NCBI GenBank assembly: GCA_964643145.1
Contig: CAZXPG010000071.1
Location: 1-6,889 of the forward strand
Direction of reading: 5' to 3'
DNA length: 6,889 nucleotides
Source: CAZXPG01 sp964643145
GTDB lineage: Bacteria > Pseudomonadota > Alphaproteobacteria > Rickettsiales > Arcanibacteraceae
Shown here: in pieces, positions 1-6,394 of the stretch
How positions within the stretch are numbered: position 1 is the stretch's first letter
Layout of the letters: each line of letters begins with the position of its first letter
Translations under genes and position numbers: made by a program
The notes under the pieces: generated by a model
Database searches by the model: none
The model's input: only the letters and a program-made list of their open reading frames with translations
Told to the model about the DNA's origin: nothing

Positions 1-54
1 GCATAGTCTGCTCACATTGCAACCTAACCAATTCTTGAACTGTGAGCAGTATAT
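1..54 (-). repeat. Family A repeat, copy 1, cut by the window edge
   Basis: This is the reverse complement of the first 54 bases of a repeat found twice more at 6395-6495 and 6778-6878. It contains the first hairpin of the repeat: CTGCTCACA (8-16) pairs with TGTGAGCAG (41-49) around a 24-nt loop. The rest of the element would lie before position 1. It begins only 3 bp beyond the stop codon of the last lipoprotein gene, so transcripts of that gene run straight into the hairpin. There is no T-run after the stem, so a classical terminator is not supported; 3'-end protection of the RNA is possible but is inference. Confidence 0.9.
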
Positions 55-57
55 ACA

Positions 58-399
58 TCACCAGTGTCCTTGAATATATTCCATATGCAGGTAGTTAAAG
101 CTATATTTCATACAATATTCCCACGCTGTCTTCCAGCCTGCATAATATACCGGATCCTGCGCCATATAACCATTCTGCCTGAACCGATAAAAGAATTTCT
201 GGAGGCTATTGGTGTTTGCGGAAATAGCCGTCTCACACCCATCTTTCCACCCCTCCTTGAATTTAGCTGGGCCTGGTGGGCCTTCCATTAGCATTTTCTG
301 CTTCCAAGGCGCACCGGTCATTACCGGACGGAATTCCCCCGTGCAGCCAGAAAGCAACAACACAGTGAATAAGAGCAGTAATACGTTTTGTAGGCGCAT
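58..399 (-). CDS. Small lipoprotein with DGC / YC motif (third of tandem trio)
   Basis: The product is a predicted lipoprotein of 113 aa. The N-terminus has one Arg, a run of Leu/Val, and the lipobox LSGC with the acylated cysteine at residue 19. The mature part starts with a Pro/Gly-rich linker and then carries GWKDGC (residues 50-55) and VYYAGWKTAWEYC (84-96). The two cysteines, 55 and 96, are 41 residues apart, exactly as in the two genes upstream, which makes these three genes paralogues. The residue after the lipid cysteine is Thr, which by the E. coli rule permits export to the outer membrane. The gene lies 12 bp after its upstream neighbour and is probably co-transcribed with it; no good ribosome binding site is seen. 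I do not recognise a named family and assign no function. Confidence 0.8.
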   Translation of the reverse strand: MRLQNVLLLLFTVLLLSGCTGEFRPVMTGAPWKQKMLMEGPPGPAKFKEGWKDGCETAISANTNSLQKFFYRFRQNGYMAQDPVYYAGWKTAWEYCMKYSFNYLHMEYIQGHW

Positions 400-411
400 G
401 GTATGTCAATG

Positions 412-738
412 TTAATAAGGATGATCACGGTTACCATGGCTATGTGTTGCCTGGGTCATCACATAGGTTCTACAATAGGCATAGGCATCTTTCCATATCT
501 GGTAATAGACAGGGTTTTGCGCCAATACCCCATCCTGCCTAGCCTTATGAAACGTTTTATAAAAAGGCGAACCATATCCTGCCATCCCACTCTCGCATCC
601 ATCCTTGAAGCCCTGCTGATATTCAGGCGGGCCAGGAGGAGGGGTAGTATCCAACGAAACCGGCTTAGTAGGGTCACAAGCGGTTACGGTCACAATGAAT
701 GAGACTAACAGAGCATAACGTAAGGCAGTGTTGATCAT
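412..738 (-). CDS. Small lipoprotein with DGC / YC motif (second of tandem trio)
   Basis: The product is a predicted lipoprotein of 108 aa. I chose the ATG at 738 rather than the longer frame opening at 816, because it places a signal peptide at the N-terminus and is preceded by GGAGGGG with 7 nt spacing; the longer version would put 26 odd residues in front. The lipobox is TVTAC with Cys21. Asp22 follows it, which in E. coli retains lipoproteins in the inner membrane. The mature part has a proline-rich PPPGPP stretch, then GFKDGC (43-48) and VYYQIWKDAYAYC (77-89). The cysteines at 48 and 89 are again 41 residues apart. The C-terminus is His-rich. The start sits 1 bp beyond the stop of the preceding gene, so translational coupling is likely. 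Function unknown. Confidence 0.8.
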   Translation of the reverse strand: MINTALRYALLVSFIVTVTACDPTKPVSLDTTPPPGPPEYQQGFKDGCESGMAGYGSPFYKTFHKARQDGVLAQNPVYYQIWKDAYAYCRTYVMTQATHSHGNRDHPY

Positions 739-739
739 A

Positions 740-1114
740 TTAATGCCCCTCCCAGTCAAGCCGGTCATTACAATAGCCATCCCCATCATGCCATCCCCGT
801 ACATACATACTATCACTTACCATTCTTTCTGCGTCAATACGCTCCGATAATAAGCGCAATGTTCCTGACCCGGTGATACCGAGTATAGTCTGGCAGCCAT
901 CGCGAAAACCTACGCTATAGCTATCATCCCCTGTTGGCAAGCCACGGATATAGGCACGCCGTGGAACGAGTGAGGTTGTTCGTTCCATGGTGACAGGAAC
1001 GGCCTTAACGCCGGTAAAGTTTCGTATAGAAAACTTCCCCCCACATGCCGATAACAACAATCCAGCCACTGCAATAACGGCTATTTTAGCGACAACGGCC
1101 CACCAGCGTTTCAT
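740..1114 (-). CDS. Small lipoprotein with DGC / YC motif (first of tandem trio)
   Basis: The product is a predicted lipoprotein of 124 aa. The ATG at 1114 is preferred over a TTG at 1129 because AGAGG lies 4 nt upstream and the signal peptide then starts with the basic MKR. The hydrophobic segment ends in the lipobox LLSAC, with Cys24 followed by Gly. After a longer linker than in the paralogues, the mature part carries GFRDGC (69-74) and YVRGWHDGDGYC (104-115). Cys74 and Cys115 are 41 residues apart, as in the two downstream genes. It is the promoter-proximal gene of the trio and is divergent from the pdxH-like gene. It is the most diverged of the three between the motifs. No function is assigned; a cell-envelope role is all the signal peptide supports. 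Confidence 0.8.
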   Translation of the reverse strand: MKRWWAVVAKIAVIAVAGLLLSACGGKFSIRNFTGVKAVPVTMERTTSLVPRRAYIRGLPTGDDSYSVGFRDGCQTILGITGSGTLRLLSERIDAERMVSDSMYVRGWHDGDGYCNDRLDWEGH

Positions 1115-1226
1115 AACACCTCTCAACAATCCTAACCCTAAACTATAACATACATATCATCAGAATGCCACACTTATTCAAGGAGTCGTGCTGAAAACCT
1201 TTCGCGGCCAGAAGGCTATCTGGCTA

Positions 1227-1256
1227 TTGACACACCTACGAGGATACGAATACAAT
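1227..1256 (+). promoter_or_regulatory. Candidate sigma-70-type promoter overlapping the pdxH start
   Basis: TTGACA (1227-1232) is a perfect -35 match and TACAAT (1251-1256) is a one-mismatch -10, separated by 18 bp. If used, transcription would begin near 1263, past the ATG at 1255. Translation would then have to start at a later Met, such as the one at 1333, which has GAGG 9 nt upstream. A 6-bp hairpin (GCCAGA 1207-1212 with TCTGGC 1219-1224) lies just before it. The spacing is good, but a single match in a 140-bp divergent gap is weak proof. Confidence 0.35.
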
Positions 1257-1944
1257 GGCTATAGCCACCCTCAGTATGGATAAGCGTAACATATCCAACG
1301 CCGAGGTAGCCATTAACACTGAGGTTATCCCTATGACTAAACGACACGCTGCCTCCTATCATCCTCTCTCCCTATTTAAGGAATGGTTCGCCGATATTGA
1401 GAAACTCAGTGCCGAAAACCCTATGGCCACTGCCGTATGCCTCTCTACTGCCAGCAGCCATAATATACCTTCCGCCCGTATGGTATTGCTAAAAAAATAT
1501 GATGAGAGCGGGTTTGTTATCTACACCAATATGGAAAGTCGGAAAGGGAGAGAATTGCAGGAGAATCCCCAAGCTGCACTATGTTTTTACTGGCAGCATT
1601 TAGGGAAACAGGTACGTATTGAAGGCAAGGTAGAGCGAGTAAGCAATGAGGAAGCCGATGCCTATTTTAACAGCCGTCCCCTTAACAGCCGGATTGGTGC
1701 CTGGGCTTCCGAGCAATCGCGCCCCATGAAACATAAGCACGATCTGATGAAACGCGTTGCCAAATATACAGCCTTATGGGCGGTTAAACCCATCGAACGC
1801 CCCCCATATTGGACAGGGGTTAGAATTGTTCCAGACTATTTTGAGTTTCTCTATGAGGCTCCCAATCAGCCCGCCACATGCAGGCAATTTATACTTGAAA
1901 ACGGCAAATGGCATGAATCATGCTATCTTGATGCGTCAATATAA
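1255..1944 (+). CDS. pdxH: Pyridoxamine 5'-phosphate oxidase family protein, divergent at both ends
   Basis: The product is 229 aa and belongs to the FMN-dependent PNP/PMP oxidase family, which makes pyridoxal 5'-phosphate in the cytoplasm. The FMN-binding core is clear: RMVLLK (75-80), YTNMESRKG (90-98), KQVRIEGKVERVS (118-130) and SEQS (152-155). Substrate-side residues Tyr137, Arg141 and Ser145 are in place in YFNSRPLNSRIGAW. However, the E. coli C-terminal RLHDR (Arg197, His199) aligns with PATCR (206-210), so both catalytic residues seem to be replaced, and the usual N-terminal lid motif with Arg and Tyr is absent. The start at 1255 has GAGGA 10 nt upstream; Met27 at 1333 is an alternative. 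Residues 6-18 come from a family B palindromic element. The last 22 bp overlap the convergent dat gene. It may be a true PdxH of an unusual branch or a PhzG-like relative. Confidence 0.85.
   Translation: MAIATLSMDKRNISNAEVAINTEVIPMTKRHAASYHPLSLFKEWFADIEKLSAENPMATAVCLSTASSHNIPSARMVLLKKYDESGFVIYTNMESRKGRELQENPQAALCFYWQHLGKQVRIEGKVERVSNEEADAYFNSRPLNSRIGAWASEQSRPMKHKHDLMKRVAKYTALWAVKPIERPPYWTGVRIVPDYFEFLYEAPNQPATCRQFILENGKWHESCYLDASI
1272..1307 (+). repeat. Family B palindromic element, decayed copy inside pdxH
   Basis: CAGT (1272-1275), GGATAAGC (1278-1285), TATCC (1292-1296) and GAGGT (1303-1307) match, in order and spacing, the copies at 4185-4221 and 6577-6611. About three quarters of the core bases agree with the copy in xth. 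The right arm has mutated, so only a 5-bp stem (GGATA / TATCC) remains. It is read in the same frame as the xth copy and gives MDKRNISNAEV against LDKQSLSKTEV. The similarity is visible by eye; whether it is homology or chance needs a wider search. Confidence 0.55.
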
Positions 1945-2774
1945 CGCCCATAACGTTGTGCAAGCTGTGTAGTAATGGCTCCTGGCCTGCCCTGCCCTAT
2001 TGTTTTTCCATCAATTGTAACGACGGGCAATACACGTGATGTTGTGCTGGTTAAAAACGCTTCTTCAGCCATAGCGATTTCGCTTAACGTAAACGGACGC
2101 TCTTCAATAAAGATACCAGCCTCTTTTGCTAAGGAAAGCACTGTCTGGCGAGTAATGCCGTTCAGGATAGCACTTGTAGCTGGATGGGTTATTACCGTAT
2201 TGTTTCTTACCAGATAGACATTAGAACTACTGCCTTCCGTCACGGTTCCATCATTTTCATACAGCCAGGCTTCTCGCACCTTCGCACGTGCCGCCTGTTC
2301 TTTGGCCAGAATATTCGGCAGCAAGGCGATAGATTTAATATCACGCCGCCCCCACCGTATATCAGGATGAGTAATCGCCCCCACCCCATGAGAGCGCATA
2401 GCATCGCTTGGGGTTTTGGGGCCTGACACCGTAATGACGAGTGCCGGTTTGATGCCTTTAGGAAAATCGTGGTTACGCTTCGCCACGCCTCGTGTCACCT
2501 GAATATAGACACAACCGCTCTGGCAATTATTATAATGGAACAATATGTTCATTACCGACAGCAACGCTGCCCGGCTCATTGGTATGGCAATTTCCAGCGC
2601 ACCAAGCGAACGTTCCAGCCGTTCCAAATGTGGCACCACATCCACCAATATGCCCTGCTCAAGCGCGATAACCTCATAGACACCATCAGCAAACTGATAG
2701 CCACGATCTTCAATATGTACCGACGCTTGCTGATGCGGTATATAGCGGCCATTCACATAACTTATTTTCTGCAT
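1923..2774 (-). CDS. dat: D-amino acid aminotransferase (class IV, PLP-dependent)
   Basis: The enzyme transfers amino groups between D-alanine and 2-oxo acids, supplying D-glutamate or D-alanine for peptidoglycan in the cytoplasm. Numbered from the ATG at 2774 (283 aa, the usual family length of about 280), the N-terminus reads YVNGRYIPHQQASVHIEDRG, typical of the family. The PLP lysine is Lys147 in RRDIKSIALLPN. Glu180 in TEGSSSN binds the cofactor ring, and SAILNGITRQ contributes to phosphate binding. The R-N-H triplet (Arg100, His102) in VTRGVAKRNHDFP is the signature separating D-amino acid from branched-chain aminotransferases. An upstream ATG at 2804 would add ten residues and overlap trkA by 14 bp; neither start has a strong ribosome binding site, and family alignment favours 2774. 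It follows trkA by 16 bp as the last operon gene and overlaps pdxH tail to tail. Confidence 0.93.
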   Translation of the reverse strand: MQKISYVNGRYIPHQQASVHIEDRGYQFADGVYEVIALEQGILVDVVPHLERLERSLGALEIAIPMSRAALLSVMNILFHYNNCQSGCVYIQVTRGVAKRNHDFPKGIKPALVITVSGPKTPSDAMRSHGVGAITHPDIRWGRRDIKSIALLPNILAKEQAARAKVREAWLYENDGTVTEGSSSNVYLVRNNTVITHPATSAILNGITRQTVLSLAKEAGIFIEERPFTLSEIAMAEEAFLTSTTSRVLPVVTIDGKTIGQGRPGAITTQLAQRYGRYIDASR

Positions 2775-2790
2775 AACAGGTTCTTGTATA

Positions 2791-4170
2791 TTAAAAATAT
2801 TCATATTTCATAGAGAACATCATCTCTGCTTTTTTAGCCATCTTAGGCAAGAATAACACAATCATTCTATCTCCTGGCCTGATAACCGTGTCTTCTGAAG
2901 GGATCAGCACCTTATTATTACGCACTATTGCCCCTATTTTTAACCCATGCGGCAAGTCCATATCGTGAAGCGACTTCCCCGCCACTGACGAAGCCTCAAT
3001 CACCTCCACTTCCATGATTTCGGCCTTACCATCGCAAATGGCATGTACCGAACGCACTTTTCCCCGGCGTGTATGGCGCAAAATACTCGACACTGTTGTC
3101 TCACGCGGGCTAACGGTTACATCCACCCCTAGAGATGCCACCAGCGGGCCATAGGCAACATTATTATTTACCAATGTAATAGCACGCTGGCAACCGGAAC
3201 GTTTGGCAAGCAATGAACAGAGAATATTCACCTTATCATCATTCGACACCGCAATAACGGTTTCCGCCCGCCCAATATTGGCCTCCTCTAGAATGCTTTG
3301 ATCCAGCGCGCTACCGTTAATCACCGTGGTATGGAAGAGTTTATCGGCAATAAATTCTGCCCGCTCCTTATTGATTTCAATGATTTTAATACGCATATCC
3401 TGGTGTTCTGATTCTAACATCTCTGCCAAGAACAGGCCAATATTGCCACCACCAACAATCACCACCCGACGCGCTTCTTTTTCTTCATAGCCAAACAGCA
3501 CCATAAGCTGCTTTACATCCTTCGTATCACACACAAAGTAAATTTCATCGTTGGCCATCAGGCATTCATCAAGATCGGCAATCAAAAATTCACCTTCACG
3601 GAAAATACCAAGCGGCATTACACTCAGCCCGGCAAGCTGGGTGCATATTTTATGCAATAGCATATTTACCATCGGGCATACACGCGTAGAACGCAGGGCA
3701 ATCACTTGCAATCTACCATCGGCAAACGGGATCATATCTAGCGCACCCGGCACATGCAACCGGTCATATACTGCCCGTGCCACTTCTATCTCAGGCGAAA
3801 TAATCACATCAATGGGCAGATTATCATGCTGATACAGCTCTCGCCATTCCGGCAATAGGTAATTCTGATGACGGATACGAGCAATATTAACCGGCACATG
3901 AAACACTGAATGGGCCACTTGGCACGCCACCATATTCACTTCATCGGAAAATGTGACGGCAATCACCATATCGGCATCACGCGCCCCAGCAGCTTCCAAC
4001 ACACTCGGATGTGACGCAAACCCTGTCACACCCTTTACTTCCATTCTATCCTGTAATTCTGCTACCAGTTCAGGTAGTTGGTCAATAACCGTGATATGGT
4101 TATCCTCATGGGCAAGCTGCATGGCAATGCTTTTCCCTACCTGACCTGCACCACATATGATAATTTTCAT
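2791..4170 (-). CDS. trkA: Trk potassium uptake system NAD-binding protein TrkA
   Basis: This is the cytoplasmic gating and regulatory subunit of the Trk K+ transporter, acting on a TrkH/TrkG membrane channel that is not in this window. At 459 aa it matches the E. coli protein (458 aa). It has the expected duplicated architecture: RCK-N with GAGQVG (7-12) and Asp30 at the end of strand 2, a first RCK-C ending near residue 215, a second RCK-N with GGGNIG (240-245) and Glu265, and a C-terminal RCK-C ending with RPGDRMIVLF. The start lies 1 bp from the xth stop. Its ribosome binding site, AAGG about 10 nt upstream, lies immediately beside the family B element that forms the xth tail. In many alphaproteobacteria trkA stands near ntrX and hfq; here it is embedded between xth and dat. 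Confidence 0.95.
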   Translation of the reverse strand: MKIIICGAGQVGKSIAMQLAHEDNHITVIDQLPELVAELQDRMEVKGVTGFASHPSVLEAAGARDADMVIAVTFSDEVNMVACQVAHSVFHVPVNIARIRHQNYLLPEWRELYQHDNLPIDVIISPEIEVARAVYDRLHVPGALDMIPFADGRLQVIALRSTRVCPMVNMLLHKICTQLAGLSVMPLGIFREGEFLIADLDECLMANDEIYFVCDTKDVKQLMVLFGYEEKEARRVVIVGGGNIGLFLAEMLESEHQDMRIKIIEINKERAEFIADKLFHTTVINGSALDQSILEEANIGRAETVIAVSNDDKVNILCSLLAKRSGCQRAITLVNNNVAYGPLVASLGVDVTVSPRETTVSSILRHTRRGKVRSVHAICDGKAEIMEVEVIEASSVAGKSLHDMDLPHGLKIGAIVRNNKVLIPSEDTVIRPGDRMIVLFLPKMAKKAEMMFSMKYEYF

Positions 4171-4171
4171 G

Positions 4172-5014
4172 CTAATAATACCTTACCTCAGTTTTGGATA
4201 AGCTTTGCTTATCCAAAACTGGCATGTTTTTTTCATTTCCCAGGCAACATTCCACCGGCGCATGGTCGGACGCTTTATCCCAGCTACGCACATTCTCATT
4301 CACCCGACACAATCTTAGCCTATCAGCCGCTTGGGGTGAAAGGAGTAGATGATCAATCAGCATTCCCTCATTCTTTGCCCAGGCACCAGCACGGTAATCC
4401 CACCAGCTAAACTGCCGCGCCTCTGGGTGCAAGGCACGAAAGGCATTGGTCATCCCTAAATAGAGCAATGCCCGGAAAGCATGCCGCTCATCGGGATGGA
4501 AACAGATACTTCCATCCCGTGCTATAGGGTCATAGACATCCTGACGCTCCGGCGCAACATTATAGTCGCCCCCTATCACCAGCATTTCTTCATAGGAAAG
4601 CAACATATGCATATGCCGGTATAAGCGTTGCAGAAAATCTTGTTTGTAATGGAACTTATCGCTTCCAATGCTATTGCCATTGGGCACATATACCGATGCA
4701 ACCCGTATTACTTGCTGCGCTGATAACGTCACTACTGCTTCAATATAGCGCGCTTGTGTATCATCACCATCCCCTGGCAGAGTGGTGACAATATCCTCAA
4801 CGGGGAATTTTGATAGAATCGCCACGCCATTATAGCTCTTCTGCCCATGCACTGCCACATTATAGCCGAGCGCTTCTATCTGTTCATAGGGGAAATTCTC
4901 AGCGGTACATTTCAACTCCTGCAACAGGGCAATATCTGGCTTGTCTTGCTGTAGCCAGGCAAGAAGATGTTCAAGGCGTGAACGAATAGAATTCACATTC
5001 CACGTCGCTATCAT
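4172..5014 (-). CDS. xth: Exodeoxyribonuclease III (AP endonuclease family) with palindrome-derived tail
   Basis: The Mg2+-dependent nuclease cuts at abasic sites and removes 3' blocks in base-excision repair. Numbered from the ATG at 5014 (280 aa), the exonuclease III residues are all present: Asn6 in WNVN, Glu33 in LLQELK, Tyr109 in SVYVPNG, Asp150 and Asn152 in GGDYNVAP, Asp221 in IDHLL, and Asp251-His252 in SDHAPV. The family normally ends shortly after SDHAPV; here about 21 further residues follow, and residues 265-276 are encoded by a perfect 15-bp-stem palindrome (4189-4221). A GTG at 5032 has a better ribosome binding site (GGGGGA, 9 bp from the phaZ stop) and would add six residues, but MIATWNVNSIR matches the usual family N-terminus. 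The stop is 1 bp from the trkA start. Confidence 0.93.
   Translation of the reverse strand: MIATWNVNSIRSRLEHLLAWLQQDKPDIALLQELKCTAENFPYEQIEALGYNVAVHGQKSYNGVAILSKFPVEDIVTTLPGDGDDTQARYIEAVVTLSAQQVIRVASVYVPNGNSIGSDKFHYKQDFLQRLYRHMHMLLSYEEMLVIGGDYNVAPERQDVYDPIARDGSICFHPDERHAFRALLYLGMTNAFRALHPEARQFSWWDYRAGAWAKNEGMLIDHLLLSPQAADRLRLCRVNENVRSWDKASDHAPVECCLGNEKNMPVLDKQSLSKTEVRYY
4185..4221 (-). repeat. Family B palindromic element, intact copy inside xth
   Basis: On the minus strand it reads CAGTTTTGGATAAGC, a 3-nt loop, GCTTATCCAAAACTG, then AGGT. The stem is perfect over 15 bp (4207-4221 with 4189-4203). It is read in frame by xth and encodes the peptide VLDKQSLSKTEV beyond the conserved nuclease domain. 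It matches the intergenic copy at 6577-6611 and the decayed copy in pdxH. On the plus strand a run of seven T (4226-4232) follows the stem, but no plus-strand gene reads into it, so a terminator role is not supported. Confidence 0.85.
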
Positions 5015-5041
5015 AACTGGTGAAAACCCCACTACTTCCCC

Positions 5042-6322
5042 CTATAATGCTGCAACACGTGTCTTACGGGCTGCTTTACTGCTAGTATCTGTAACAAAAC
5101 GGGCAATGGCAGGCACAATATGTTCACGGAAGCGCCTGCCGTTGAAAATACCATAATGCCCAACATGCTCTTGAAGATGGTAATGTTTTTTCTCGGTGGG
5201 AATATTATGGCAAAGATGGAGAGCCGCTTTCGTTTGCCCAACACCAGAAATATCGTCAAGCTCGCCTTCTATCACCATCAGTGCTGTGTTAGAAATGGCA
5301 GCAAGATCAATATGCCTCCCCTCCGAATACATCATTCCTCGCGGCAATGCGTGGCTTTTAAACACCGTCTGGATGGTTTGCAAATAAAACTCCGCCGGTA
5401 AATCCATCACTGCCAGATATTCGTTGTAGAATTTTCGGTGCGCCTCAGCACTTTCGCCATCACCCACTACCAGATGCGTGAAAAGTTTCATATGTTCCCC
5501 GACATGGCGCTGCATATTCATAGCCATAAAACCTGCTAATTGTATAAAACCCGGATAGACAGGGCGCATAAAACCGGCATAGTTCATAGGAACACGGGTA
5601 ATGACATTAGACTCAAACCAGTTCATGCTGCGCCTAGCGGCAAAGTTATTGACTTCAGTGGGGCTTTCCCTTGTATCAATAGGGCCACCAATCAATATCA
5701 TACTGGCAGGGGTGGCTGGATGATGTATCGCCGACATAATCGCCGTTGCCGCTAGCACCGGCACTGCGGGCTGACACACCGCCATAACATTAACACCTTC
5801 CCCCAGATATTCCATAATATCAATCGTATAGTTAATGAAATCATCAAGATCAAATTTTCCGACAGAAAGCGGAACATCACGGGCATTTACCCAATCGGTA
5901 ATATAGACATCAAAAAACGGCAAGGTGTTGGCAACCGTACCACGCAGCAAGGTGGAATAATGACCAGACATCGGGGCGACGATCAGCAATTTTGGCTGCG
6001 GTTTAACACCCTCTTTCCTGAAATGGAGCAAGTTACATAAAGGCTTACTCCATAAGGATTCCTCGCTCACCGCCACTTCTTTTCCCTCTACCATTATAGT
6101 TTGAATATCAAAAACAGGTTTAGGATAATGGCGCGTCATGCGGTCGGCCAGTTCATAGGTGGCAGCAAAGGAACGTGCAGCCGCTGTATGGGAAAAAGGG
6201 TTAAAGGGGCTATCTGTCCACTCTCCCGCTGATTTCAGCATCATACGCATAGGGGAAAGTTGCGCTCTGCCCATCTCTATGGCGGTATATAGGATACTAT
6301 TTTCAAAAATGGAAGGCATCAT
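5042..6322 (-). CDS. phaZ: Intracellular polyhydroxyalkanoate (PHB) depolymerase
   Basis: The enzyme hydrolyses stored polyhydroxybutyrate granules inside the cell. It belongs to the Ralstonia PhaZ1 type, with an alpha/beta-hydrolase fold and a cysteine in place of the lipase-box serine. Numbered from the ATG at 6322 (426 aa), the nucleophile is Cys183 in AVCQPAVPVLAA, the acid lies in EGELDDISG (Asp356 or Asp357) and the base is His389 in HVGHYGIFNGRR; these positions nearly match those of the Ralstonia enzyme. Other conserved blocks are VAPMSGHYSTLLRGTV, YITDWVNARDVP and GGPIDTRESPTEVNNFA. A GTG at 6382 would add 20 residues, but no ribosome binding site precedes it, and family members start a few residues before the ILYTAIEM-like segment, so 6322 is preferred. 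It leads a tight operon with xth 27 bp downstream. No PHA synthase is in the window. Confidence 0.95.
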   Translation of the reverse strand: MMPSIFENSILYTAIEMGRAQLSPMRMMLKSAGEWTDSPFNPFSHTAAARSFAATYELADRMTRHYPKPVFDIQTIMVEGKEVAVSEESLWSKPLCNLLHFRKEGVKPQPKLLIVAPMSGHYSTLLRGTVANTLPFFDVYITDWVNARDVPLSVGKFDLDDFINYTIDIMEYLGEGVNVMAVCQPAVPVLAATAIMSAIHHPATPASMILIGGPIDTRESPTEVNNFAARRSMNWFESNVITRVPMNYAGFMRPVYPGFIQLAGFMAMNMQRHVGEHMKLFTHLVVGDGESAEAHRKFYNEYLAVMDLPAEFYLQTIQTVFKSHALPRGMMYSEGRHIDLAAISNTALMVIEGELDDISGVGQTKAALHLCHNIPTEKKHYHLQEHVGHYGIFNGRRFREHIVPAIARFVTDTSSKAARKTRVAAL

Positions 6323-6394
6323 TATAGGGTACTCATCACGCAAAGGGCTATCTAAAGGCTGCTGGAAATAGGGAGGAAACACAAGGAGGTAATG

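Noticed and set aside
1313..1326. A second AACACTGAGGTT in pdxH identical to the tail of the intergenic family B element
   Set aside because: Neither arm of the palindrome is present next to it, so a 12-bp chance match is the simpler reading.
4189..4232. Hairpin followed by a T-run on the plus strand as a rho-independent terminator
   Set aside because: The T-run encodes Lys/Asn codons of xth on the minus strand, and no plus-strand gene ends here.
6317..6329. TATAAT on the minus strand just before the phaZ ATG as a -10 box
   Set aside because: It directly abuts the start codon and has no -35 at 16-18 bp, so it would need leaderless initiation inside the gene.
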